Below the pieces are notes generated by a model that was given only the letters and a program-made list of their open reading frames with translations, had not been told where the DNA came from and ran no database searches. Source: Streptococcus castoreus DSM 17536 (GTDB lineage Bacteria; Bacillota; Bacilli; Lactobacillales; Streptococcaceae). From it: 64,000 bases of DNA. Positions 27,301-35,809 of the stretch are shown here, in pieces; position 1 is the stretch's first letter; every line of letters starts with the position of its first letter. The DNA lies in the NCBI RefSeq assembly GCF_000425025.1, contig NZ_AUKZ01000007.1:1-64000 (forward strand), written 5' to 3'. The translations under genes were made by a program, and so were the position numbers.

Positions 27301-27963
27301 TTATACTAAATCAGGCTTGGCGAGTGTTTTTTCAACAGTTTCTACCTCAACACCTGTCTCCTCTAGCTTTGCTCTCAATAATTGCAGGTTAACAGTGCCA
27401 TCAATTTGAATTTCAATAACTGTTTTTCCATTTAGGCGATTAGCAATAACCGTCCGACGAATATTGAGATTTTCCTGTGAAATACTTTCAGCAACCTTAG
27501 CTAAGACACCAACCGCATTCTTTGCCAACAAAACGACGCGAATACCTTCTAGTCCGTAACCAGAAACTTCCAAGAAAGCTTTAAAGACGTCACGATCGGT
27601 AATAATCCCAACCACTTGATTGGCATCGATAACTGGTAAGACACCAACCTTGTGAATCATCATTTCGTAAATGGCATCTTCCAAACTAGCTTTTGGTCCA
27701 ACGGTCACGACCTGACGAATCATAATATCACGAATTTTAGTTTTATTTAGTAAGTAGTTCATTTCGTAAATGGACAAACTAGTTGCCTTTGAAGGGCTAG
27801 CATCTGCCATGGTTCCTTCCGTAACAAGTCCAACCAAACTCCCATTTTCAATAACAGGCAGACGTCTCAACCCCTTATCACGCATAAGATCTGTGGCATG
27901 TGCAACACTTTCTTCGGGTGAAATGCTGATAACATCCCTTGTCATGTAATCTCTAACTGACAT
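27301..27963 (-). CDS. CBS-ACT domain protein (AcuB-like)
   Basis: A 220-residue protein with two CBS domains (about 3-60 and 75-130, including LPVIENGSLVGLVTEGTM and LPVIDANQVVGIITDRDVF) and a C-terminal ACT domain (about 140-210). CBS pairs bind adenine nucleotides and ACT domains often sense amino acids, which fits its position as last gene of the branched-chain amino acid transporter operon. AcuB-like; no catalytic domain. Confidence 0.88.
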   Translation of the reverse strand: MSVRDYMTRDVISISPEESVAHATDLMRDKGLRRLPVIENGSLVGLVTEGTMADASPSKATSLSIYEMNYLLNKTKIRDIMIRQVVTVGPKASLEDAIYEMMIHKVGVLPVIDANQVVGIITDRDVFKAFLEVSGYGLEGIRVVLLAKNAVGVLAKVAESISQENLNIRRTVIANRLNGKTVIEIQIDGTVNLQLLRAKLEETGVEVETVEKTLAKPDLV

Positions 27964-28003
27964 GCTTTCTCCTTTTTATTTTTTTCTAATATACCGATAT
28001 AAT

Positions 28004-28714
28004 CTAACCACCAAGATAGGCTTTTTTGACTTTTTCAGATGCTAATAGATCCTTACCACTTCCTGAAAGAACCACTTCCCCAGTTTCTAATACATAGGCT
28101 CGGTTAGCAATAGATAAAGCCTTATTAGCATTTTGCTCAATTAAGAGAACTGTTGTTCCTTGCTTTTGGATAGCTTGAATAATATCAAAAATTTCCTTGA
28201 TAAATAAAGGAGCTAGTCCCATAGAGGGTTCATCAAGCAACAAGAGTTTTGGCTGACTCATCAAGGCTCGTCCCATAACCAACATTTGCTGTTCACCACC
28301 TGATAAAGTGGCAGCATCTTGGTGTTTTCGTTCCTCAAGCCTTGGAAAACGGTCAAAAATAAGGTGAAGATTTTTTTGATTCTCTCCACGATTACGATTG
28401 AGAAAAGCACCCATTTCCAGATTTTCCATAACGGTCAAACCTGAAAAAACATGTCGTCCTTCTGGCACTTGAGAGAGACCTGCTGCTACAATTTTACGGG
28501 CAGGTTGTTTTAATATATCTTGACCTAAAAAGGAAATACTTCCTGATTTTGGCTTGACCAAGCCTGAAATGGTTCTTAAAATAGAAGTTTTACCTGCACC
28601 ATTAGCACCTATTAAGGTAACGACTTCACCTTCATTAACATCGAAGGAAACATCTCTAACAGCTTCAATAGCACCGTAACTCACCGATAAGTTTTTGACA
28701 GATAACATTCCCAT
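28004..28714 (-). CDS. livF: Branched-chain amino acid ABC transporter ATPase LivF
   Basis: A 236-residue ABC ATPase. Walker A GANGAGKTS (about 38), LSGGEQQMLVMGRAL signature and LLLDEPSMGLAP Walker B (about 145-160), H-loop LLIEQN. The start overlaps the livG stop (TGATG). The short length and the EQN switch motif are typical of LivF. Confidence 0.94.
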   Translation of the reverse strand: MGMLSVKNLSVSYGAIEAVRDVSFDVNEGEVVTLIGANGAGKTSILRTISGLVKPKSGSISFLGQDILKQPARKIVAAGLSQVPEGRHVFSGLTVMENLEMGAFLNRNRGENQKNLHLIFDRFPRLEERKHQDAATLSGGEQQMLVMGRALMSQPKLLLLDEPSMGLAPLFIKEIFDIIQAIQKQGTTVLLIEQNANKALSIANRAYVLETGEVVLSGSGKDLLASEKVKKAYLGG

Positions 28715-29478
28715 CAGAGGTCACCTCCTAAATATGCTTCAATAACACGTTGATTCGACTTAATCTCTTCTGGGCTACCCTGTGCAATCAAACGACCATA
28801 TTCTAAAACATAAATACGCTCTGTCACTTCCATAACGAGACTCATGTCATGCTCGATCAAAATAATGGTTATCCCAAATTCCGTCTTAAGTTGACGAATT
28901 AGGGCAGTTAATTCTGCGGTTTCTTGTGGATTCATTCCAGCAGCTGGCTCATCTAAAAAGAGGATTTTAGGCTTGGTTGCTAAGGCACGAACAATTTCCA
29001 AGCGTCGTTGTTGGCCATAAGGCAAGTTTTTAGCAAGGGTTTCTGCATCACCATCCAAGTTAAAAATGGCTAACAAAGATAAGGCTTCTTCTTTCAATGC
29101 TGCTTCTGCTCGATAATACTTTGGCAACCGTAACAAGCTGGCTAAGAAATGGGATTTGTATTGATTAGCCAAGCCAATCAATACGTTTTCCAAAACCGTC
29201 ATGTTTTTAAAGAGTCGAATATTCTGGAAAGTCCTTGATAACCCTAAAGAAGCAAGTTTATAAGGTGTTTTACCATTCAAAACGTTTCCATCTAGCGTAA
29301 TAGTCCCCTCACTTGGTTCGTAGACAGCCGTCAAAAGGTTAAAGAGAGTTGTTTTTCCAGCTCCATTAGGACCAATCAGCCCCACTAATTCACCTGCTTC
29401 AAGGGACAGATTCACATCACTAACAGCTGTCAAACCACCAAAATGTTTACTTAACTGTTTTACTTCGAGCAGTGCCAT
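28714..29478 (-). CDS. livG: Branched-chain amino acid ABC transporter ATPase LivG
   Basis: A 254-residue ABC ATPase. Walker A GPNGAGKTT (about 36), the long insertion between Walker A and signature typical of LivG, signature LPYGQQRRLEIVRAL, LFLDEPAAGMNPQE and a LIEHDM switch. It pairs with LivF on the LivH/LivM channel. It begins 1 bp after livM. Confidence 0.94.
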   Translation of the reverse strand: MALLEVKQLSKHFGGLTAVSDVNLSLEAGELVGLIGPNGAGKTTLFNLLTAVYEPSEGTITLDGNVLNGKTPYKLASLGLSRTFQNIRLFKNMTVLENVLIGLANQYKSHFLASLLRLPKYYRAEAALKEEALSLLAIFNLDGDAETLAKNLPYGQQRRLEIVRALATKPKILFLDEPAAGMNPQETAELTALIRQLKTEFGITIILIEHDMSLVMEVTERIYVLEYGRLIAQGSPEEIKSNQRVIEAYLGGDL

Positions 29479-30426
29479 CTAGCTCCCTCCTTTTTTTGAT
29501 AGTAAGACTGATAACTGGAGTTCTTTAGTCCCAAGTAGACCACCTGGTCTAAAGACCATGACAAGAATCAAGGCTAAAGAATAGATAATCATACGAATAT
29601 CAGAGAAATTTTGTAAATACATATTTAAAATTCCTAAAACAACTGCCGCCACAATTGTTCCTGTCATCGACCCTAAACCACCTAAAACGGCAATAATAAG
29701 GTAATCAATAGAACGCATAACGGTAAAGTCTTTTGGAACAACTGTCCCGATATAGCCAACGTATAAAGAGCCTGCAATACTCGCTGTCATTGCTGCAAAA
29801 GCAAAGGTCAAGACTTTTACTTTAGTGGTATTAACTCCCATTGATTCTGCTGCAATTTCATCTTCACGCACTGAAATAACGTGACGCCCAACTGCGCTCC
29901 GAATAAAATTCAGCATTAAAACCGCAATCAAAACAACAAAAGCATAAACGATGGGCCAAGAAGTGTATTGTAAAATACCTGTTAAACCGGCAGCGCCGTT
30001 CGTGACCTCACCGCCATTAATAATTGCAATCCGAATAATTTCAGCAACACCAAGCGTTGCAATTGCCAAATAATCTCCTTTTAAACGCAGAGTCGGAAAT
30101 CCCACAATAATAGCAATTAAGCCTGCAATCATGACTCCTACTAACATAGACATATAAAATCCGAAATAAGTTGGTATTTGCTTGGTCAAAATAGCAGTCA
30201 CATAGGCACCCACTGCCATAAATCCTGCCTGTCCTAAAGGAAATTGACCCGAAAAACCAAGTACTAGATTAGTTCCCATAGCCATTATAATCGCAATCCC
30301 AATTCCCATTAAAATTTGAACATAGTAAGGACCTAGAATGCCTGATCCAATCAAAATTGATAAGATAATGTAGAGAAGAACAAGACCAGCTGTCCAAGTT
30401 AAGATTGATCTTAATTGTTTTTTCAT
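29479..30426 (-). CDS. livM: Branched-chain amino acid permease LivM
   Basis: A 315-residue permease with about eight to nine hydrophobic segments. The central loop has the conserved FPTLRLKGDYLAIATLGVAEI and SVREDEIAAESMGVN coupling region. The C-terminal PGGLLG is typical. Follows livH by 3 bp. Confidence 0.93.
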   Translation of the reverse strand: MKKQLRSILTWTAGLVLLYIILSILIGSGILGPYYVQILMGIGIAIIMAMGTNLVLGFSGQFPLGQAGFMAVGAYVTAILTKQIPTYFGFYMSMLVGVMIAGLIAIIVGFPTLRLKGDYLAIATLGVAEIIRIAIINGGEVTNGAAGLTGILQYTSWPIVYAFVVLIAVLMLNFIRSAVGRHVISVREDEIAAESMGVNTTKVKVLTFAFAAMTASIAGSLYVGYIGTVVPKDFTVMRSIDYLIIAVLGGLGSMTGTIVAAVVLGILNMYLQNFSDIRMIIYSLALILVMVFRPGGLLGTKELQLSVLLSKKGGS

Positions 30427-30429
30427 GAC

Positions 30430-31299
30430 TTATACCTTCTCCTTTACATTTTTTCCCAAAAGACCAGCAGGTCTGATCAACAAAATCACAATCAAAACAG
30501 CATAGACGACTGCATCACGATAACTGGATAAACCAACAGCCGTTGAGAAAGTTTCAAGCAAACCAATAATAAATCCTCCAAAAGCAGCTCCTGGAATAAT
30601 TCCTATGCCACCTAAAACAGCTGCCACAAAGGCTTTCAGCCCCGGTGTCATCCCCATAAGAGGATTAATCGAATTATAATAAAGCCCAATTAAAACCCCT
30701 GCTGCACCAGCAAGAGCTGACCCCAACGCAAAGGTAAAACTGATGGTCGAATTAACATTAATTCCCATAAGTTGCGCAGCATCACTATCAACCGAAACAG
30801 CTCGCATGGCTTTCCCCATCTTGGTTTGTTTCACAATAAATTGCAGAGCTAACATTAAAGTCAAAGAAACCACTAAAATAATAACTTGCACATTGGTCAC
30901 GCTAATTGGACCTAAACTGTATTTCACAATGTTTAGAGCCTGTGGGAAAGCTCGCGCTTCTGCCCCGACAACATAAACCATACCATACTCCAATAGAAAA
31001 GACACACCAATCGCTGTAATTAGCGCAGCAATTCTCGTGGACTGTCTCAAAGGACGATAAGCCAAAAACTCAATCAAGACCCCTAAACAAGCTGTGATAA
31101 ACATAGTTAAAAACAAAGCAAAGAAAAAATTAAGATGGAGAGCATTCATCAAATAATAACCGATAAAAGCCCCCATCATATAAAGGTCACCATGAGCAAA
31201 GTTAATTAATTTAATAATTCCATAAACCATAGTGTACCCTAAAGCTAGCAAAGCATAGACGCTTCCTAGAATGAGACCATTTACAAGTTGTTGGAGCAT
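30430..31299 (-). CDS. livH: Branched-chain amino acid permease LivH
   Basis: A 289-residue permease with about eight hydrophobic segments. Family marks: NGLILGSVYALLALGYTMVYGI at the start, LINFAHGDLYMMGAF, the EAA-like region VDSDAAQLMGINVN and PAGLLGK near the end. It is separated from livJ by 184 bp with a hairpin, so it is probably expressed less than the binding protein. Confidence 0.93.
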   Translation of the reverse strand: MLQQLVNGLILGSVYALLALGYTMVYGIIKLINFAHGDLYMMGAFIGYYLMNALHLNFFFALFLTMFITACLGVLIEFLAYRPLRQSTRIAALITAIGVSFLLEYGMVYVVGAEARAFPQALNIVKYSLGPISVTNVQVIILVVSLTLMLALQFIVKQTKMGKAMRAVSVDSDAAQLMGINVNSTISFTFALGSALAGAAGVLIGLYYNSINPLMGMTPGLKAFVAAVLGGIGIIPGAAFGGFIIGLLETFSTAVGLSSYRDAVVYAVLIVILLIRPAGLLGKNVKEKV

Positions 31300-31435
31300 A
31301 AAATACCAAACTTTCTAATTACATAAAAAATATCAAACCTATCATAACTGTCTAACAATTAATAAATACCTTTTCTCTTATCAAATGTTACTAATCGTTA
31401 AGAGTTAGGCAATAATATCACTTTGACAGCTAAAC

Positions 31436-31469
31436 AAAAGAAATCGAGGAAACAGAATCGTCTCCTCAA
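31436..31469 (-). terminator. Weak hairpin between livJ and livH
   Basis: TTGAGGA and TCCTCGA arms (one G-T pair) followed by TTTCTTTT on the minus strand. Likely a partial terminator that keeps livJ mRNA more abundant than the transporter part. Confidence 0.5.
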
Positions 31470-31483
31470 TCTCATTTTGACCA

Positions 31484-32656
31484 TCAATCAGCCCTTACAG
31501 TTGTTGAGGCTGATTCTTTACCGTCAGTGAGTTCGACAACGGAAACAGACTTAACTGGATTATGCTTTTTATCAATGGTCATAGTCCCTGTAACCCCCTC
31601 GAAATCTTTTAATTTAGCCAAATTTTTAGCAATATCAACAGAGGTTTTAGTGCCTTTGGCTGCGTCTGCTGCCATATACACAGAATCATAGGCTAAAGCT
31701 GCAAACATCGATGGCGCTACACCATATTTTGATTGATAGGCTTTAGCAAACTGAACTGCCTTATCTGAACTTGATGCAGAGAAACCAGAAATATAATAAA
31801 CTTTATTAGCATTTGAAGCGCCGGCAAGCTCTACTAATTTTTCATCTGCAAAACCATCCGGACCAACAATTGGTGCTGTGATTCCCATTTCACGTGCTTG
31901 CTTGATGATTGTTCCAGTCTCTTGGTAATAACCTGGCATAATGACAGCATCATAGTTTTGTCCTTTGAGCTTTGTCAAAGCCGATTGGAAATCAGTATCT
32001 CCTGACTGGAAGGTTGCCTCTGCCACAATAGTGTCTTGGTAAACTTTTTTGAAACGTTTGGCAATCCCCTTAGCATAGTCACTTGAATTATCATAGAAAA
32101 GCACTACCTTCTTAGCTTTCAAATGATCACTAGCATATTTCGCTAAAATATCCCCTTGGTAGCTATCAACAAAAGTTGCCCTGAAAGTATAGGGATTGGC
32201 TTTGCCGTCACTGGTTAAGGTCAAATTATCTGTTGTTCCAGAAGGTGTAATCAAAGGAACCGCTGCTTGACTTGCATTTGGTGACGCTGCTGCTGTTGCT
32301 CCAGAAGTTGCCGGTCCTACTACAACGTTGACCTTGCTTTCAGTTGCCAAATTAGTGGTTACCGTAGCCGCTTCTGAATTATCGGATTTATTATCCTTGG
32401 TAATAAGTTCAATTTTTTTACCATCAACACCACCCGTCTTGTTGATTTCCTCAACAGCCAATTTAGCACCTTTTTCTTCCGCACTGCCATAGGCAGACAC
32501 GCTACCAGTTAACTCCAAGTTTAATCCTAATTTCAACGTTTTTCTAACTTCGGTACCACTAGTTCCTTGCGAACGAGCTCCCGGTGCCGCACTACAAGCG
32601 ACTAGTGTCACCGTTAACAACAAGACTAAACTTGAAAACAATAATTTCTTCTTCAT
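31484..32656 (-). CDS. livJ: Branched-chain amino acid binding lipoprotein LivJ
   Basis: A 390-residue lipoprotein: signal peptide with lipobox LVAC (Cys21), followed by a periplasmic-binding-protein-like type I fold (LKLGLNLELTGSVSAYGSAEEKG, VVGPATSGATAAASP, VVLFYDNSSDYAKG). In Gram-positives it sits on the outer face of the membrane and delivers Leu/Ile/Val to LivHMGF. First gene of the operon; its promoter is overlapped by a CodY-like box. Confidence 0.95.
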   Translation of the reverse strand: MKKKLLFSSLVLLLTVTLVACSAAPGARSQGTSGTEVRKTLKLGLNLELTGSVSAYGSAEEKGAKLAVEEINKTGGVDGKKIELITKDNKSDNSEAATVTTNLATESKVNVVVGPATSGATAAASPNASQAAVPLITPSGTTDNLTLTSDGKANPYTFRATFVDSYQGDILAKYASDHLKAKKVVLFYDNSSDYAKGIAKRFKKVYQDTIVAEATFQSGDTDFQSALTKLKGQNYDAVIMPGYYQETGTIIKQAREMGITAPIVGPDGFADEKLVELAGASNANKVYYISGFSASSSDKAVQFAKAYQSKYGVAPSMFAALAYDSVYMAADAAKGTKTSVDIAKNLAKLKDFEGVTGTMTIDKKHNPVKSVSVVELTDGKESASTTVRAD

Positions 32657-32696
32657 AACTAATCCTCGTTAATCCCTTTAAAATAATATGTAAACA

Positions 32697-32725
32697 AGAA
32701 TACAGAATTATCAGAAAATTGTCAA
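32697..32725 (-). promoter_or_regulatory. livJ promoter with overlapping CodY-like box
   Basis: TTGACA (32720-32725), 17-bp spacer, TATTCT (32697-32702) on the minus strand. The spacer contains AATTTTCTGATAATT (32706-32720), one mismatch from the CodY consensus AATTTTCWGAAAATT, touching the -35. A repressor bound there would block polymerase. Confidence 0.8.
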
Positions 32726-32792
32726 CACTTTTCTTTGATTTTTTAAAATATTTTGAAAAATAACAAAATAACATATTTTTACTTTTTGATTA

Positions 32793-32847
32793 AAAAAGAA
32801 GAGAGTCTAAACCCACAACTACTGTGAATGTAAACTCTCTTCTTTTT
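32793..32847 (-). terminator. Terminator after ylbG
   Basis: A long hairpin with 14-bp arms (AAAAAGAAGAGAGT and ACTCTCTTCTTTTT) and a 27-base loop starting at the ylbG stop. The arms are A- and T-rich at their ends, so it can act in both directions. Confidence 0.85.
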
Positions 32848-33133
32848 AAACCTTTTGAATCTCTTCCTTGGTAGCATCTTTGTTGTCACGATGTAAATTA
32901 CCAACAAATTGACGATCTATAGTGTCGATAACTGATGGTTTAACCTCTTTGACAAATTTCAGACGACGAATATCTTGCAATTTTGTGTCCAAATCTTCTT
33001 TGTTAATGTAAAGCACTAAATAACGTGAGCGTTTTGAATGGTAGTATAAATCACCAAATTTTAACACTTTTCTAGCATCTCGATTGTAATAAAGATAAAC
33101 CACGAGTCCAATTCGTTCTTGTTTTTGAAACAT
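32846..33133 (-). CDS. ylbG: YlbG family (DUF2129) protein
   Basis: A 95-residue basic protein starting [24 protein letters not shown] with [18 protein letters not shown], the DUF2129/UPF0298 pattern. Function unknown. Its start overlaps the stop of the ylbF-like gene, an arrangement conserved in Firmicutes (ylbF-ylbG). Confidence 0.88.
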   Translation of the reverse strand: MFQKQERIGLVVYLYYNRDARKVLKFGDLYYHSKRSRYLVLYINKEDLDTKLQDIRRLKFVKEVKPSVIDTIDRQFVGNLHRDNKDATKEEIQKV

Positions 33134-33579
33134 TATATGCCCTTTTCTTTGATATTTTGGTATGGTCCTGATGGGTGTGATGGTCTTTTTACTGCTAAAG
33201 GAAGTCCAGTGTCCACAAAAATGACTTGTGAAACTGCACTAGCAATTTCTTCTGAAATGTCTGCCAAAATCGTCTGAAAATCAACTTGTGCCAAGCGCAG
33301 CGTCACTACCAACGGATGACAGTCAATTTGACGCTTTTGAACTAACAGCTCACGACGCCATCTTTTAACCTCAGGTCGAAATGACAATAATTCTTCTTTG
33401 GCATCGTACTCTTGCTTAAGTTCTTGAAAACTAAGAATGTCCGCTTGCAACTCTAAATCATCCTCAATAGCTTGTTTGGCTGAAACATATCTCTTGTATT
33501 GGTGAGTCTTTTTGAGATCCAAAACAAGCTGGTCAATGGCCTCTTCAATGGCAATTAATTCATCACTAATGATTAACAT
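33133..33579 (-). CDS. YlbF/YmcA family regulator
   Basis: The ATG at 33579 ([15 protein letters not shown]) is supported by a TATAAT only seven bases upstream, which rules out the longer frame; 148 residues. The helical YlbF/YmcA (DUF964) core is seen in [20 protein letters not shown] and [19 protein letters not shown]. In B. subtilis such proteins form the RicAFT Y-complex with RicT, which is encoded at 24.9 kb. The mRNA seems to start at or next to the ATG. Confidence 0.85.
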   Translation of the reverse strand: MLIISDELIAIEEAIDQLVLDLKKTHQYKRYVSAKQAIEDDLELQADILSFQELKQEYDAKEELLSFRPEVKRWRRELLVQKRQIDCHPLVVTLRLAQVDFQTILADISEEIASAVSQVIFVDTGLPLAVKRPSHPSGPYQNIKEKGI

Positions 33580-33585
33580 AATTTG

Positions 33586-33591
33586 ATTATA
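33586..33591 (-). promoter_or_regulatory. Extended -10 immediately before the ylbF-like gene
   Basis: TGGTATAAT, with the last T six bases before the ATG at 33579. Transcription would begin at about the A of the start codon, giving a leaderless message; no ribosome binding site fits in between. Confidence 0.65.
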
Positions 33592-33732
33592 CCACACTTT
33601 ACTTAAAAGATAAGAGGGAAATATCCTATTGCCCTTCTTTATAAACCGCATCAATACTTACCTAACACCCATTTGCCAAGTAAGGCTATTATTAGTAACC
33701 ACTCGCTAACAATTCCAGTTTTTATCCCTTTC

Positions 33733-33766
33733 GTTTAGAGATCTTTTCATCAAAACCTCTCTAAAC
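33733..33766. repeat. 9-bp inverted repeat in the clpP-ylbF gap
   Basis: GTTTAGAGA and TCTCTAAAC, perfect, with a 16-base centre and no U-run. The 370-bp gap (33580-33950) also holds the clpP terminator near its left end; otherwise no gene is visible. Confidence 0.5.
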
Positions 33767-33903
33767 CGGTAGCCTAAGATAAGTCACTCCAAAATTTACA
33801 AATCTTTTCAAACAGTGGACCAAATACTTCAAGTATTAATCTCTAGATCAGGGCTTAGTAGGCACAAGCCTGCTTATACCAACATTCTATCCTCCCAAAA
33901 CAA

Positions 33904-33934
33904 GAAAAACACTCCAAGTTCCCCTAGAATGTTT
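33904..33934 (-). terminator. Terminator after clpP
   Basis: AACATTC and GAGTGTT arms (one G-T pair) followed by TTTTTC on the minus strand, about 15 bp after the clpP stop. Confidence 0.75.
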
Positions 33935-33950
33935 AATGTGGTAATACCCC

Positions 33951-34541
33951 TTATTTTAAATCATTATTTTCCATGATTTCATCAATGAAACCATAAGTCA
34001 AAGTCTCTTCAGCACTCATCCAATAATCACGTTCTGCATCTTTATGGACTTGCTTAATTGTCTTACCTGCATTTTGTGCCAAGATCTTTTCTAAACGATG
34101 ACGTGTTTTCAAGAGGTGTTCAGCAGCAATCGCCATATCAGTTTGTTGCGTGCCACCACCAGTACCACCCATCGGTTGGTGAATCATGTACTCTGCATTT
34201 GGCAACATGAAACGTTTACCTTTCGTTCCTGATGAAGCAATGACCGTCCCCATAGAAGCTGCCATCCCCATAACGATCGTTTGCACATCTGCTTTAATAA
34301 AATTCATGGTATCCACGATAGCTAGACCAGCTGACACGGATCCACCCGGAGTATTGACATAAAGATAAATGTCTTTAGTATTGTCTTGGGCATCGAGAAA
34401 TAACAACTGGGCAATGACAGAATTTGCCATGTTATCTTCAACAGGGCCTGTTAACATGATAATACGATCTTTTAATAAGCGTGAGTAAATGTCATAAGAA
34501 CGTTCACCACGGCTTGTTTGTTCAATAACAACAGGAATCAT
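33951..34541 (-). CDS. clpP: ATP-dependent Clp protease proteolytic subunit
   Basis: The ATG at 34541 ([20 protein letters not shown]) gives the usual 196 residues. Serine protease with Ser96 in MAASMG, His121 in YMIHQP and the Asp in [10 protein letters not shown]. ClpP tetradecamers degrade misfolded and regulatory proteins with ClpC/ClpE/ClpX. Transcribed alone under a CtsR operator. Confidence 0.97.
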   Translation of the reverse strand: MIPVVIEQTSRGERSYDIYSRLLKDRIIMLTGPVEDNMANSVIAQLLFLDAQDNTKDIYLYVNTPGGSVSAGLAIVDTMNFIKADVQTIVMGMAASMGTVIASSGTKGKRFMLPNAEYMIHQPMGGTGGGTQQTDMAIAAEHLLKTRHRLEKILAQNAGKTIKQVHKDAERDYWMSAEETLTYGFIDEIMENNDLK

Positions 34542-34605
34542 AAAAAATCTCCAATCTACAAAGGTGACGATAATCACCCGTTCTCTTTTTATAATGAGTG
34601 CCCTT

Positions 34606-34635
34606 ATTATAATTTTTTGGTCAATAAAGGTCAAA
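34606..34635 (-). promoter_or_regulatory. clpP promoter overlapped by a CtsR operator
   Basis: On the minus strand TTGACC (34629-34634), 17-bp spacer, TATAAT (34606-34611). The opposite strand reads GGTCAATAAAGGTCAAA (34619-34635), the tandem heptad bound by CtsR (one mismatch). CtsR therefore covers the -35, fitting heat-shock derepression. Confidence 0.88.
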
Positions 34636-34719
34636 TAATAAACTTACTTTTAAAAAAAGAGGTGTAAACTAATCAAGATTTCTAAGAAATCAAGCCAGAC
34701 CCTCACCTCAATCCATGCC

Positions 34720-34757
34720 AAACACCCGAAAGATTTTCAACAAGAAAATCATGTTTT
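34720..34757. repeat. 38-bp repeat element, copy 1 (downstream of upp)
   Basis: Shares a 22-bp perfect core, and most flanking bases, with the inverted copy at 35750-35787. The core contains GATTTTC-AACAA-GAAAATC, a perfect hairpin, which on the minus strand is followed by TTTC and could terminate upp. Confidence 0.65.
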
Positions 34758-34806
34758 CTACGTCTGTCATGACCTCAATCACTATGCATTAGTCTTTGTG
34801 AGAAGT

Positions 34807-35436
34807 TTATTTTGTTCCAAAAAGACGGTCGCCAGCATCTCCTAATCCTGGAACAATATAACCATGTTCATTTAAATGGTCATCAAGAGCTGCTGTGAAA
34901 ATCTCAACATCCGGATGAGCACCTTGAAGTTTTTTGACACCTTCAGGAGCTGCGACCAAGCAAACAAATTTAATATTAGCTGCCCCGCGTTTTTTCAAAG
35001 AATCCACAGCAAGAATCGCAGAGCCACCTGTAGCTAACATTGGATCGACAACGAAAATTTGACGTTGATCAATGTCTTCTGGTAGTTTAACCAAGTATTC
35101 AACAGGTTCCAAAGTTTCCTCATCACGATACATACCAATGTGACCAACTTTTGCCGCTGGAACAAGACTCAAAAAACCATCAACCATTCCAATACCTGCC
35201 CGAAGAATCGGTACAATAGCAAGCTTTTTACCTGCTAATTGTTTTTGCACCGTTTTAGAAACGGGTGTTTGAATCTCTACGTCTTCCAATGGGAGGTCAC
35301 GAGATACTTCATATCCCATAAGCATTGCAATTTCATTCACTAGTTCACGGAAATCTTTAGTTGACGTTGTTTGGCGCCGTAAAATTGAGAGTTTATGCTG
35401 AATAAGCGGATGCGAAATAACTTGAAATTTCCCCAT
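34807..35436 (-). CDS. upp: Uracil phosphoribosyltransferase
   Basis: A 209-residue enzyme making UMP from uracil and PRPP (pyrimidine salvage). PRPP-binding signature [12 protein letters not shown] (about 130) and uracil site near [23 protein letters not shown] are intact. An extended -10 (TGGTATAAT near 35478) gives its own promoter. Length matches the family. Confidence 0.96.
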   Translation of the reverse strand: MGKFQVISHPLIQHKLSILRRQTTSTKDFRELVNEIAMLMGYEVSRDLPLEDVEIQTPVSKTVQKQLAGKKLAIVPILRAGIGMVDGFLSLVPAAKVGHIGMYRDEETLEPVEYLVKLPEDIDQRQIFVVDPMLATGGSAILAVDSLKKRGAANIKFVCLVAAPEGVKKLQGAHPDVEIFTAALDDHLNEHGYIVPGLGDAGDRLFGTK

Positions 35437-35749
35437 GTTGGTATACTTCCTTCTATATTTTTTACACTTTCATCATTATACCAAAAATCTGAATACTTTG
35501 CTTTGGAAATCGTGATTTTTAAAGAATTATCTTTTAGTTGAATGCTTACATGTTAGTCTTTTTTCCACTTGATAAAACAACCACAAAAAGAAATAACTTC
35601 TCAGACAATACCACCAATCATCCACAACAGATGCAACAAACTGTTATTTCCGAATTATAGTACAGGTGAAAACACTTCATTTTAGCTTTTTCCAGTAAAA
35701 ATGCTAAAAATAGTTGTTAGTTGGGAAATATCTGAATACTGAAATGCCA

Positions 35750-35787
35750 AAAACGTTATTTTCTTGTTGAAAATCTTTCATGTGTTT
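35750..35787. repeat. 38-bp repeat element, copy 2 (downstream of murJ, inverted)
   Basis: Inverted copy of the element at 34720, so the two flank upp. Only about five mismatches over 38 bp. No T-run of length follows in the murJ direction. The rest of the 35437-35809 gap shows no gene. Confidence 0.65.
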
Positions 35788-35809
35788 AGCGTGACTGATC
35801 ATCTCTTTT

